From Mesocentrotus franciscanus (lineage: Eukaryota; Echinodermata; Echinoidea; Camarodonta; Strongylocentrotidae), in NCBI GenBank assembly GCA_037976565.1, contig CP137674.1:6739789-6803788 (forward strand): a stretch of DNA of 64,000 nt, in the 5' to 3' direction. Positions 63,101-64,000 of this stretch are shown one piece after another. The position numbers and the translations under genes are program-made. Position 1 is the first letter of the stretch. Every line of letters starts with the position of its first letter. The notes below the pieces were generated by a model. That model was not told the origin of the DNA. It worked only from the letters and a program-made list of their open reading frames with translations, and did no database searches.

Positions 63101-63554
63101 CATTATTCGACAGCTTCCCCTTCTACAATTCCCCTTTTCCGAAGAACGATGGAGTATAGAGCTGGTCTTCAATTGGGTATGAATAATATTCTCACTCTTG
63201 AGATCAAATAAAGTTTGAAGGTGTGGTGTCTTGTGTGAAAGGTAGTAAAGTGATATTCATTTCTTTTTTTCCATCAGTAATATGAGGTTCCACCACTTTC
63301 TATTATAATAAACCCCAATTTTCAGTTTTCAATTAACGACACATAGACTTTATGAGAGCTGATGGTCAAATAATCAGTTTTATTTGGGCATTCGAAGAAG
63401 ATGTTTCAGTTTGGGCTCAAATTTCTTTCATGTTACAGGATATCCATAGACAGGAGGATTCATTAATCGAGGCATACAACATCCTGACTTACATTGGATG
63501 CTGTATTTCTATCTTCAGTCTTCTTGTCACATTGGCAACCTACCTGTGGAACAA
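15070..63554 (+). CDS. Gene model: adhesion-type GPCR with IgGFc-binding, EGF array, Ig, SEA, HormR, GAIN-GPS (3' partial)
   Basis: The parts listed below join in one frame, with matching intron phases at nearly every junction. The order is signal peptide, IgGFc-binding module A, IgGFc module B, 23 EGF exons of one type, one divergent EGF, Ig, SEA, HormR, GAIN, GPS and TM1. Ectodomain modules up to the SEA start are bounded by phase-1 introns, so they can be added or skipped without breaking frame. The Ig-SEA-GAIN-GPS-7TM core resembles the ADGRF5/GPR116 type of adhesion GPCR; IgGFc and EGF additions are the local novelty. The expected role is surface adhesion or ligand sensing, with GPS autocleavage and a tethered agonist. 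TM2-TM7 and the tail lie past the right edge. Two exons carry 1-nt breaks (26207-26210 and near 62075). Whether modules A and B occur in one transcript is unknown. Confidence 0.75.
15548..15675 (-). mobile_element. SINE or LINE 3' tail fragment, minus strand
   Basis: On the minus strand this reads a '...gcgctatacaagaactgaac' phrase and then (ATT)n, the standard 3' end of the local retroposons. It is joined directly to a stranded EGF half-exon. Confidence 0.5.
15676..15771 (+). pseudogene. Stranded 3' half of an EGF exon plus its donor intron
   Basis: 'gcatgtatatgtgctgcgg', 'atttaatggagttttgtgt' and the following 'aacatacgttaagtgctat' match the second half of the array EGF exons and their downstream intron. 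It begins inside the exon (about codon 20), has no acceptor, and the donor region is altered (GTAGAGGTATGG). It sits 13 kb upstream of the array, between a retroposon tail and a GGACAATTACCCC array. It is a relic of a former exon or a transposed fragment. Confidence 0.75.
15772..16250. repeat. Palindromic GGACAATTACCCC array
   Basis: The left half (15772-15995) starts CGTATCAGGACAATTATCCC and repeats GGACAATTACCCCC-like words. A spacer with 'cactaaagggaagtctgccc' follows. The right half (16029-16250) has the same words inverted (GGGGGTAATTGTCC). The whole could fold into a long imperfect hairpin. There is no coding. Confidence 0.75.
16251..16909. other. Intron DNA, nothing recognised
   Basis: Apart from a GT-rich stretch near 16665-16700, I see no element or exon here. 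Confidence 0.4.
16910..19367 (+). mobile_element. PIF/Harbinger DNA transposon, 2.46 kb
   Basis: Perfect 19-bp terminal inverted repeats GAGTCACACCTTTGCGTAT begin at 16910 and end at 19367; weaker similarity continues inward (TTGCTGCGTATTGCTGCG). Subterminal regions (about 16985-17300 and 18840-19340) are packed with TAGCTCGT/GCTCGC-type words, inverted between the two ends, as expected of transposase binding sites. The centre carries a broken DDE transposase. No second (SANT/Myb-type) gene is seen. The target duplication is not clear, perhaps because the immediate flanks have mutated. Confidence 0.9.
17408..18554 (+). pseudogene. Harbinger DDE transposase, two frameshifts
   Basis: The coding region runs through three frames. 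Frame one (from ATG 17408, or an in-frame upstream start near 17231) gives the helical N-terminal region: [18 protein letters not shown], then [20 protein letters not shown] and a helix-turn-helix-like [16 protein letters not shown] 1-nt shift near 17953 moves into the frame with the first catalytic Asp ([12 protein letters not shown]) and the second ([15 protein letters not shown]). Another shift near 18230 leads to [16 protein letters not shown] and the catalytic Glu block [16 protein letters not shown], ending at TGA 18552. All three DDE residues are kept, so the copy is young apart from the two indels. Its native role was cut-and-paste transposition of the element around it. Confidence 0.9.
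19368..20507. other. Intron DNA, nothing recognised
   Basis: AT-rich, with only short frames (for example 19413-19694 and 19924-20142) lacking domain features or splice contexts. Confidence 0.4.
20508..20621 (+). repeat. Upstream flank U of the IgGFc duplication
   Basis: About 114 bp beginning GGAGCTAGATATCAGTGTC and ending GCAACAGCTTTGTG recurs at 23777-24053, where a 165-bp MITE interrupts it. It marks one side of a tandem duplication. Confidence 0.8.
20622..20712 (+). pseudogene. Partial duplicate of the start of IgGFc exon 2
   Basis: Repeats the first 90 nt of the following exon (from TTTATGCAATTAAGATGG through TTGATCTTCCCTTCT), about 139 bp upstream of it. It differs by an in-frame 12-nt insertion that reads NGYHIDDTS where the exon reads NDNTS. 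It has no good acceptor in front and no donor behind. It looks like a truncated tandem copy, possibly keeping an older version of the exon start. Confidence 0.7.
20760..21946 (+). CDS. IgGFc-binding module A, exon 1 of 2
   Basis: Acceptor TTTACATTAG|GG fits the phase-1 donor of the signal-peptide exon; the exon ends GAAGAG|GTAAGA in phase 0 (1187 nt, 395 codons). It encodes most of an IgGFc-binding N-terminal domain. Diagnostic blocks are [12 protein letters not shown] near the start, a long beta-rich middle, [20 protein letters not shown], then [16 protein letters not shown] and [10 protein letters not shown]. There are about eight N-glycosylation sequons (such as NFT, NAT, NTS, NNT, NQS). 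In vertebrates this domain begins FCGBP, a secreted mucin-like protein; many marine invertebrate surface proteins also carry it. It probably binds carbohydrate or protein ligands outside the cell, but the ligand here is unknown. The frame is intact. Confidence 0.9.
21967..22060 (+). repeat. 27-bp minisatellite, three copies
   Basis: The unit CTACATACATTGTCTCTGCA plus 7 more bases is repeated three times just inside the intron. Module B has one copy at the equivalent place (near 26515). The two introns otherwise match closely. Confidence 0.85.
23284..23554 (+). CDS. IgGFc-binding module A, exon 2 of 2
   Basis: Acceptor CTCAACTAATAG|GTACC is followed by 271 nt from phase 0 to phase 1. It completes the IgGFc-binding domain: [15 protein letters not shown], then the family's closing pattern [18 protein letters not shown] with NAGFGL, and Cys pairs at the end (QTCTAL, VPCA). 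The donor CAA|GTCAGC (23555) is weak. I chose it because its phase 1 joins correctly both to module B and to the EGF exons, which start with TT of a split codon. A later donor in another phase would break the frame. Confidence 0.75.
23742..23780 (+). repeat. Short GGACAATTACCCC element end, copy A
   Basis: CGTATCAGGACAATTAACCC and the following GGACAATCAGCCCC match the start of the arrays at 15772 and 28398. In copy A it is cut off after about 35 bp, where the upstream flank U' begins. Confidence 0.7.
23793..23957. mobile_element. 165-bp MITE with empty-site proof
   Basis: Inverted ends TAGGGACTTTTAGATTT and AAATCTAAAAGTCCCTA, with an inner inverted pair GTGGACTGCCACG / CGTGGCAGTCCAC. The duplicated flank at 20508-20621 shows the same DNA without it (GATATCAGTGTC), so the element moved in after the duplication. 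Confidence 0.85.
24191..24318. mobile_element. Small foldback element (MITE-like)
   Basis: Imperfect inverted arms of about 45 bp: GATTTATCCGCTCT in the left arm against AGAGCGGATAAATCC in the right, extending to GCTGTTTGCAT / TGCATAAACAGC. The centre is short and non-coding. Confidence 0.6.
24319..25252. other. Intron DNA between IgGFc modules, nothing recognised
   Basis: Unique to this spacer, not found beside module A. Short frames on both strands have low-complexity composition. I see no exon. Confidence 0.4.
25300..26485 (+). pseudogene. IgGFc-binding module B, exon 1 of 2, frame broken by 1 nt
   Basis: Same acceptor (TTTACATTAG|GG) and donor (GACGAG|GTAAGA) as module A. I count about six base differences over nearly 1.19 kb. 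A run of five G at 21667-21671 in A is four G here (26207-26210), so the frame ends early at 26220-26222 (1186 nt instead of 1187). Downstream of the run the protein continues in the next frame through the donor, still nearly identical to A. Coding differences include Ile to Ser, Ser to Pro and Glu to Asp. Either this copy is a young pseudo-exon or the missing G is a homopolymer error and both modules are functional. Confidence 0.85.
27769..28039 (+). CDS. IgGFc-binding module B, exon 2 of 2
   Basis: 271 nt with the same acceptor, phases (0 to 1) and weak donor (CAA|GTCAGC) as in module A. It differs from A at three bases, all amino-acid changing (Tyr to Asp, Gly to Ser, Pro to Ser). The frame is open. 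Its phase-1 end fits the first EGF exon at 28721. Confidence 0.75.
28389..28650 (+). repeat. GGACAATTACCCC array beside the first EGF exon
   Basis: Starts CGTATCAGGACAATTACCCC, continues as degenerate 'ggacaa...acccc' words, and ends with 'cattaaagggaagtcc' and 'ataagttgg', the same closing block as at 15975-16010. It stops about 70 bp before an EGF exon. Confidence 0.75.
28721..28819 (+). CDS. EGF exon 1 (outer type)
   Basis: 99 nt, phase 1 to 1, acceptor TGTTTCAG, donor ACAG|GTATGG. Six Cys in EGF spacing ([24 protein letters not shown]). The Gly usually found before Phe between C5 and C6 is Val here, and the NNT sequon of the array is NNA. The downstream intron matches that of S-type exons. 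Confidence 0.85.
29080..29617 (+). mobile_element. TTAA-flanked non-autonomous transposon, HOR copy 1
   Basis: 538 bp. Ends AGACACTATGTCC and GGACATAGTACCT are inverted and flanked by TTAA (29076-29079 and 29618-29621). Introns before EGF exons 21 and 23 (near 43338 and 52250) show the empty site CTTTAATGCAT with a single TTAA. The TTAA duplication fits the piggyBac superfamily. No transposase is encoded. Confidence 0.85.
29758..29856 (+). CDS. EGF exon 2 (T type, unit 1)
   Basis: Phase 1-1. [14 protein letters not shown] then [17 protein letters not shown] type: Thr just before C3 completes the C2-x4-(S/T)-C3 O-fucose consensus, and NNT is an N-glycosylation sequon. The acceptor is TCTGTGCAG. 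Confidence 0.88.
30207..30305 (+). CDS. EGF exon 3 (N type, unit 1)
   Basis: Phase 1-1. CQNGGNC replaces the O-fucose site; [13 protein letters not shown] brings a NIT sequon instead of NNT. The acceptor is CTGTTTCAG. Confidence 0.88.
30707..30805 (+). CDS. EGF exon 4 (S type, unit 1)
   Basis: Phase 1-1. CQNGGSC with Ser at the O-fucose position, then [13 protein letters not shown]. Downstream intron begins GTATGGATATCTG. Confidence 0.88.
31065..31595 (+). mobile_element. TTAA element, HOR copy 2
   Basis: 531 bp, TTAA on both sides; poly-T tract lengths differ from copy 1. Confidence 0.85.
31736..31834 (+). CDS. EGF exon 5 (T type, unit 2)
   Basis: Identical in sequence to exon 2 as far as I can read. 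Confidence 0.88.
32194..32292 (+). CDS. EGF exon 6 (N type, unit 2)
   Basis: Same protein as exon 3 ([12 protein letters not shown]). Confidence 0.88.
32696..32794 (+). CDS. EGF exon 7 (S type, unit 2)
   Basis: Same protein as exon 4 ([12 protein letters not shown]). Confidence 0.88.
33054..33581 (+). mobile_element. TTAA element, HOR copy 3
   Basis: 528 bp, TTAA on both sides. Confidence 0.85.
33722..33820 (+). CDS. EGF exon 8 (T type, unit 3)
   Basis: [12 protein letters not shown]; phase 1-1. Confidence 0.88.
34180..34278 (+). CDS. EGF exon 9 (N type, unit 3)
   Basis: [12 protein letters not shown]; phase 1-1. Confidence 0.88.
34681..34779 (+). CDS. EGF exon 10 (S type, unit 3)
   Basis: [12 protein letters not shown]; phase 1-1. 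Confidence 0.88.
35040..35569 (+). mobile_element. TTAA element, HOR copy 4
   Basis: 530 bp, TTAA on both sides. Confidence 0.85.
35710..35808 (+). CDS. EGF exon 11 (T type, unit 4)
   Basis: [12 protein letters not shown]; phase 1-1. Confidence 0.88.
36161..36259 (+). CDS. EGF exon 12 (N type, unit 4)
   Basis: [12 protein letters not shown]; phase 1-1. Confidence 0.88.
36662..36760 (+). CDS. EGF exon 13 (S type, unit 4)
   Basis: [12 protein letters not shown]; phase 1-1. Confidence 0.88.
37020..37547 (+). mobile_element. TTAA element, HOR copy 5
   Basis: 528 bp, TTAA on both sides; one change near the right end (GGCCGGCC). Confidence 0.85.
37688..37786 (+). CDS. EGF exon 14 (T type, unit 5)
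   Basis: Same protein as the other T exons; one silent change (CCA to CCG in NPC). Confidence 0.88.
37809..39697. mobile_element. 1.89-kb TIR element with CATTCAAATTC subterminal repeats
   Basis: The ends AGGTTTTTGCGGCCAATT (37809) and its inverse (39697) are perfect, with similarity over about 28 bp. The insertion sits in an ATATAT site of the intron. Compared with the empty copies (CTATATATTAAC), the flanks duplicate either TA (if the ends are TAGG...CCTA) or ATAT. The outer 300 bp at each side is crowded with CATTCAAATTC-type words, inverted between the ends, a probable transposase-binding array. The centre holds (TA)n at 38506-38522 and 39035-39058, and a long CT-rich tract at 38560-38735. 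There is no transposase, so it is non-autonomous. Confidence 0.9.
38560..38735 (+). repeat. CT-rich polypyrimidine microsatellite
   Basis: (CT)n and CCCT/CTTT variants almost without purines, inside the 1.89-kb element. Confidence 0.9.
40040..40138 (+). CDS. EGF exon 15 (N type, unit 5)
   Basis: [12 protein letters not shown]; first exon after the transposon insertion, unaffected by it. Confidence 0.88.
40543..40641 (+). CDS. EGF exon 16 (S type, unit 5)
   Basis: [12 protein letters not shown]; phase 1-1. Confidence 0.88.
40903..41431 (+). mobile_element. TTAA element, HOR copy 6
   Basis: 529 bp, TTAA on both sides, with several private substitutions. Confidence 0.85.
41572..41670 (+). CDS. 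EGF exon 17 (T type, unit 6)
   Basis: [12 protein letters not shown]; phase 1-1. Confidence 0.88.
42032..42130 (+). CDS. EGF exon 18 (N type, unit 6)
   Basis: [12 protein letters not shown]; phase 1-1. Confidence 0.88.
42538..42636 (+). CDS. EGF exon 19 (S type, unit 6)
   Basis: [12 protein letters not shown]; the donor intron begins GTATGGAAACGCATG, unlike the other S exons. Confidence 0.88.
42989..43087 (+). CDS. EGF exon 20 (outer type)
   Basis: [20 protein letters not shown]. The sequon is lost (NNA) and the O-fucose Thr kept. Donor GTAAGG instead of GTATGG; acceptor CCGTTCAG. Confidence 0.85.
43481..43579 (+). CDS. EGF exon 21 (outer type)
   Basis: [20 protein letters not shown]. Preceded by the empty TTAA site (near 43338). 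The next intron carries the 8-kb LINE/Gypsy block. Confidence 0.85.
43849..45009 (-). pseudogene. CR1/L2-like LINE, 3' part (RT palm to C-terminus)
   Basis: Minus strand. 44700-44940 encodes the RT core [19 protein letters not shown] and the catalytic FADD (44843-44855), then [17 protein letters not shown]. After a scrambled patch (44515-44724) comes the C-terminal region: [35 protein letters not shown] and [13 protein letters not shown]. It closes with [19 protein letters not shown], ending KPWIGTTV and a stop near 43890. The RT of such elements copies its own RNA at a nicked target. Stops and shifts make this copy inactive. The host intron breaks exactly at CCAAGCTT|TTGGAACG with no target duplication. 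Confidence 0.85.
44606..44724 (-). repeat. Chimeric insert: retroposon 3' tail plus 53-bp RT duplicate
   Basis: 44672-44724 repeats 44462-44514 exactly (the [15 protein letters not shown] region). It is joined to a retroposon tail at 44606-44671 (minus: '...ccacagagtggatttgccgcgatataag', then (ATT)n). The insert interrupts the RT between NESKCK and HKNPRARY. Confidence 0.75.
45015..45139 (-). repeat. 3' LTR of the Gypsy element
   Basis: 125 bp. In sense direction it begins TAGAGGATACTGG and ends GGTACTTATTTA. It differs from the other LTR at one position (CTGCAGAG against CTGCAAAG on the plus strand). Confidence 0.92.
45140..45150 (-). other. Polypurine tract next to the 3' LTR
   Basis: In sense direction TTGGGGGGAGA directly abuts the LTR start, the usual plus-strand primer site. 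Confidence 0.75.
45334..49065 (-). pseudogene. Gypsy pol (protease, RT, RNase H, integrase), frames broken
   Basis: Read on the minus strand. A protease active-site DTG (about 49003-49011) lies in the same frame as gag, 18-19 codons past the gag stop; a shift near 48950 follows. RT segments occur in 47302-49000, including the catalytic VDD (about 47985-47996). RNase H sequence lies around 47090-47560. Integrase has an HHCC-type zinc region (about 46590-46750), a core with SDGGPEF (about 46390-46410), and a C-terminal half in 45334-46287 ([19 protein letters not shown], then [20 protein letters not shown]) with a Pro-rich tail. At least four frame shifts separate these parts, so no continuous polyprotein is readable here. 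Confidence 0.85.
49066..50178 (-). CDS. Gypsy gag-like protein, 370 codons
   Basis: Minus-strand open frame from ATG 50178 to TAA 49066-49068. It has an N-terminal Cys2His2-like finger ([13 protein letters not shown] then LLNTHTAIH), a helical capsid-like middle ([36 protein letters not shown]) and a nucleocapsid region with a [12 protein letters not shown] knuckle and [14 protein letters not shown]. The first knuckle lacks its normal last Cys spacing. It would package the element's RNA. The start lies 33 nt inside the 5' LTR, so the leader is very short. Confidence 0.8.
   Translation of the reverse strand: MPVVECPIPSCDYATPDFDAPIVVALLNTHTAIHTSGQAAKVEKVKRPTIAAAGSSEEWAYFESRWSDYVQATRITGKDRVVQLLECCDEPLRKDLTRSAGGSLTGQSEKEVLAAIKKLAVREENTMVARVTLHNMRQDREETVRSFGARLRGQAGICKFLIRCPSCDADVNYTEAMMRDVLTRGIADPEIQLDLLGDKNQDMTLEEVFQFIEAKEAGKRSASSLLDSHSTDAASSTYRKTKQGSFKERQESCSYCGKRGHGRNAPARVRQVQCTAYDQRCGHCDKQHHLESVCRSKDRPRHVKPAAPVDHEGAVFDVLCAIHTLQRPRGGLTIPLDHHIYDNLSDTWLRRRSAPQPFVSVTITIMSDDY
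50212..50336 (-). repeat. 5' LTR of the Gypsy element
   Basis: 125 bp, the partner of 45015-45139. Directly inside it (sense TGTACACGGTACTACTAC) no TGG-starting tRNA primer site is seen. Confidence 0.92.
50337..51822 (-). pseudogene. CR1/L2-like LINE, 5' part (endonuclease end to RT fingers/palm)
   Basis: Minus strand, 5'-truncated. It begins inside the endonuclease ([15 protein letters not shown]) and shifts frame near 51640 into [17 protein letters not shown] and [13 protein letters not shown]. The linker follows, with a shift at an A run near 51080, and then the [40 protein letters not shown], and motif [12 protein letters not shown] (about 50410-50450). The Gypsy insertion cuts it after WIKALL. 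The rest is at 43849-45009; the two halves total about 2.65 kb. Confidence 0.88.
51900..51998 (+). CDS. EGF exon 22 (outer type)
   Basis: First exon after the 8-kb block. [20 protein letters not shown]: like exon 1 it has Val in place of the C5-C6 Gly. Donor GTAAGG. Confidence 0.85.
52391..52489 (+). CDS. EGF exon 23 (outer type)
   Basis: [20 protein letters not shown]. Asp replaces the usual Gly; acceptor CTCTGTAG, donor GTATTG. It is preceded by an empty TTAA site (near 52250). The most diverged member of the family. Confidence 0.82.
52866..52991 (+). CDS. Divergent EGF exon 24
   Basis: 126 nt, acceptor ATTGACAG, donor C|GTAAGT, phase 1-1. [19 protein letters not shown] then [14 protein letters not shown] is a full-length EGF domain with longer C3-C4 spacing. 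It is unrelated in detail to the array exons, so it probably represents the original single EGF at this position. Confidence 0.85.
53440..53650 (+). mobile_element. SINE fragment
   Basis: Body with 'gtcttttgacaagacatta' and a 3' part 'taggtgccttgagcccctttg' running into an ATTATT-rich tail, matching the SINE pattern of 3571-3797 and 56030-56250. The tRNA-like head is not clear. Confidence 0.5.
53651..53870. repeat. ATT/TTA-rich microsatellite
   Basis: Low-complexity (TTA/ATT/TTC) DNA between the SINE tail and the Ig exon. Confidence 0.7.
53922..54185 (+). CDS. Ig-like domain exon
   Basis: Acceptor CGAATACAG, donor AAAG|GTAAAA, 264 nt, phase 1-1. One immunoglobulin fold: [15 protein letters not shown], the first Cys in VVLTCSFNY, Trp in [11 protein letters not shown], and the D-x-G-x-Y-x-C motif [10 protein letters not shown], ending in a beta strand (MRASVYVKG). 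The position before SEA and GAIN domains is as in ADGRF5-type receptors. Confidence 0.88.
54186..55115. other. Intron, nothing recognised
   Basis: A short (CTT)n run follows the Ig exon at about 54227-54240; otherwise AT-rich intron DNA. Confidence 0.45.
55116..55228 (+). CDS. SEA-like domain, first half
   Basis: Acceptor ATTTTCAG, donor ACCTAT|GTAAGT, phase 1 to 0. It encodes [18 protein letters not shown] then [14 protein letters not shown]. This is the typical SEA beginning: a beta strand with a sequon, then L-x-D-x-(T/S)-S-x-x-Y before the first helix. The second half is in the next exon. Confidence 0.8.
55684..55815. mobile_element. 132-bp MITE, GGGCCCC...TTACAAAGAGTTGA ends
   Basis: Left GGGCCCCGTCTTACAAAGAG and right (inverted) GGGCCCCATCTTACAAAGAG, followed by inner TCAATCG words. 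The ends are inverted over about 24 bp with one mismatch. I associate this end sequence with a MITE widespread in sea urchin and amphioxus. Confidence 0.8.
56030..56250 (+). mobile_element. SINE 3' part
   Basis: Body 'gtcctttggcaagacattgat', later 'agagcgcttagagacttctg' and 'aggcgctatataagcaaata', then an ATTATT tail. Same family as 53440-53650. Confidence 0.65.
57293..57512 (+). CDS. SEA-like domain, second half
   Basis: Acceptor TGAGTAAAG|GTGGAG starts in phase 0; I end it at AACG|GTACCA in phase 1. It encodes [20 protein letters not shown], including the PGSV motif that resembles the G-S-V autoproteolysis site of SEA domains, then a helix [19 protein letters not shown] and the closing strand NTISVQDN. 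The donor is weak and chosen because the HormR exon needs phase 1; an alternative donor AAG|GTCAAT (phase 0) would lose a HormR cysteine. Confidence 0.75.
57770..57915. repeat. (CA)n and (TG)n microsatellites
   Basis: A CACACACG-rich tract is followed by TATATA and a TGTGTGCG tract; roughly self-complementary. Confidence 0.8.
58004..58371. mobile_element. Foldback element rich in AAGGCGCCTT palindromes
   Basis: The outer arms are inverted over about 55 bp: CGTGCAGAGAGAAGGCGA at left, and inverted CGTGCAGCGAGAAGGCGA at right. The interior repeats GGCGCC and GAAGGCG/CGCCTTC words. It lies in the intron between the SEA and HormR exons. Confidence 0.7.
58504..58620 (+). CDS. HormR domain, first half
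   Basis: Acceptor TTTTGTGAAG, donor CAAG|GTTGGT, phase 1-1. It encodes ICQNISW, then [20 protein letters not shown]. The C...W...CP spacing is that of the hormone-receptor domain of family-B and adhesion GPCRs. Three sequons are present. Confidence 0.85.
59226..59347 (+). CDS. HormR domain, second half
   Basis: Acceptor CATAACAG, donor CACAG|GTTTTG, phase 1 to 0. [20 protein letters not shown] then CGPF gives the remaining C...W...C of the domain; [11 protein letters not shown] leads into GAIN. Confidence 0.85.
59348..60182. other. Intron, nothing recognised
   Basis: AT-rich intron DNA without identifiable elements. Confidence 0.5.
60183..60329 (+). CDS. GAIN domain subdomain A, exon 1
   Basis: Acceptor AAATTTTAG, donor GAAGAG|GTATTC, phase 0-0, 49 codons. 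Predicted mostly helical: [19 protein letters not shown] then [14 protein letters not shown], as expected of the helical half of a GAIN domain. Confidence 0.82.
60820..61005 (+). CDS. GAIN domain subdomain A, exon 2
   Basis: Acceptor AATTGACAG, donor GTACAG|GTGATT, phase 0-0, 62 codons. [20 protein letters not shown], then [15 protein letters not shown] and the first strand [11 protein letters not shown]. Confidence 0.85.
61345..62020. repeat. AAT/ATA-rich microsatellites around a decayed repeat
   Basis: 61345-61560 and 61835-62015 are (AATAAT/GATAAT)n tracts. Between them is a retroposon-like tail (61562-61590, minus 'gtggctttggcgccttac') and an unrecognised segment. Confidence 0.65.
62038..62456 (+). 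pseudogene. GAIN domain subdomain B exon, 1 nt short
   Basis: Acceptor CACATAACAG, donor ATAATG|GTAAGA. Both neighbours are phase 0, so the length should be a multiple of three, but it is 419. The frame from the acceptor reads [13 protein letters not shown] and meets TAG at 62086. From about 62076 the next frame is open to the donor: [53 protein letters not shown]. That is a normal GAIN beta region with several sequons. One base is therefore missing near 62070-62085, either a mutation that kills the receptor or an assembly error. I call it a pseudo-exon only because of this single break. Confidence 0.85.
62757..62918 (+). CDS. GPS cleavage motif exon
   Basis: Acceptor GTTGTGTAG, donor ATAATG|GTCAGT, phase 0-0, 54 codons. 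A canonical [23 protein letters not shown], then [15 protein letters not shown]. All four Cys and both Trp are present, and the HL|T cleavage site is intact, so autoproteolysis should occur. The residues after the cut (TNFAVIM) form the expected tethered agonist. Confidence 0.95.
62919..63438. other. Intron between GPS and TM1
   Basis: No element recognised. A frame near 63352 reads directly into the TM1 exon but lacks receptor features upstream of the acceptor. Confidence 0.5.
63439..63554 (+). CDS. First transmembrane helix exon (7TM, partial)
   Basis: Acceptor CATGTTACAG, donor AACAA|GTGAGC, phase 0 to 2. [20 protein letters not shown] followed by [18 protein letters not shown] is TM1 of a family-B/adhesion GPCR. 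TM2-TM7 must follow beyond 64000. Confidence 0.9.
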
Positions 63555-64000
63555 GTGAGCCCATTGAAAAAAATGCAATTATTAATGTAATACAAAGGAC
63601 AAAATATGTAATTATTCTCTGGTCGTTTTATCTTCGATTTTATTTGGTAGCTTTTGAACGAAGAATAGTTACATAAACTATTAAAAATATGCATTTTAGA
63701 ATTCATTAAATAATCATGCAAATTCATATACCCCTTTTTGTGAAATACGTATAAACCTGCAGCACAGTTCTGTTCGGTATCACTTCTGTTTGAACCAGCA
63801 GGGCTGTTGAGAACTACTATCAACAATGTACAGTTCATGATAGAAAGGGAAGAGGAGGAGGAGAAGAGAAGAAGAAGAAGGAAGAAGAGAAACTGCCATA
63901 ATATGATTAGTTGCTTGGTGATGTAGGGGTGGTGTGACGAGGGTCATAAATAGGTTACAATATTATTTTGTTTATATCATATCAATATATATACATTGAT
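63555..64000. other. Intron after TM1
   Basis: Includes a GAAGAAGA-rich purine stretch at 63843-63892; no further exon before the window ends. Confidence 0.5.

Overview
This window looks like a marine invertebrate deuterostome genome, most likely an echinoderm such as a sea urchin. I infer this from intron-rich genes with GT-AG splice sites, an IgGFc-binding domain joined to EGF repeats and an adhesion-GPCR core, tRNA-derived SINEs ending in AT-rich or ATCACA tails, and MITE families of the kind common in echinoderms and amphioxus. Species cannot be fixed from sequence alone.

Layout. (1) 1-190: last coding exon of an upstream gene. (2) 191-15069: intergenic DNA filled with decayed transposons: GGACAATTACCCC-type arrays, SINEs, a foldback element with internal tandem units (5327-5999), a TIR element at 10209-10747, and two LINE fragments in opposite orientation that meet near 12965. 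(3) 15070-63554 and beyond: one plus-strand gene, an adhesion-type GPCR. I can follow it exon by exon with consistent intron phases: signal peptide (15070-15172), an IgGFc-binding module of two exons present twice (A 20760-23554, B 25300-28039), 23 near-identical 99-nt EGF exons (28721-52489), one divergent EGF (52866-52991), an Ig domain (53922-54185), a SEA-like domain split over two exons (55116-57512), a hormone-receptor (HormR) domain over two exons (58504-59347), a GAIN domain (60183-62456), a GPS cleavage motif (62757-62918) and TM1 (63439-63554). The rest of the 7TM lies to the right of the window.

The most striking part is the EGF array. Eighteen of the 23 EGF exons sit in six copies of a roughly 1.98-kb higher-order repeat, each holding three EGF exons (T, N, S types) and one copy of a 530-bp TTAA-flanked non-autonomous transposon. 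The T and S types keep the C2-x4-(S/T)-C3 O-fucosylation consensus and the N type loses it, so the predicted ectodomain has a regular 2-of-3 modification pattern.

The gene has taken large insertions in its introns: a PIF/Harbinger transposon (16910-19367), a 1.89-kb TIR element inside HOR unit 5 (37809-39697), and an 8-kb block (43849-51822) made of a minus-strand CR1/L2-like LINE that was itself hit by a minus-strand Ty3/Gypsy LTR element (45015-50336, TSD AGTAG). Small MITEs are scattered elsewhere.

Single-base frame breaks occur in IgGFc copy B, the GAIN exon, the Harbinger transposase and the Gypsy pol. Either parts of the locus are decaying, or the assembly carries uncorrected indels. 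This matters for whether the receptor is functional as read here.
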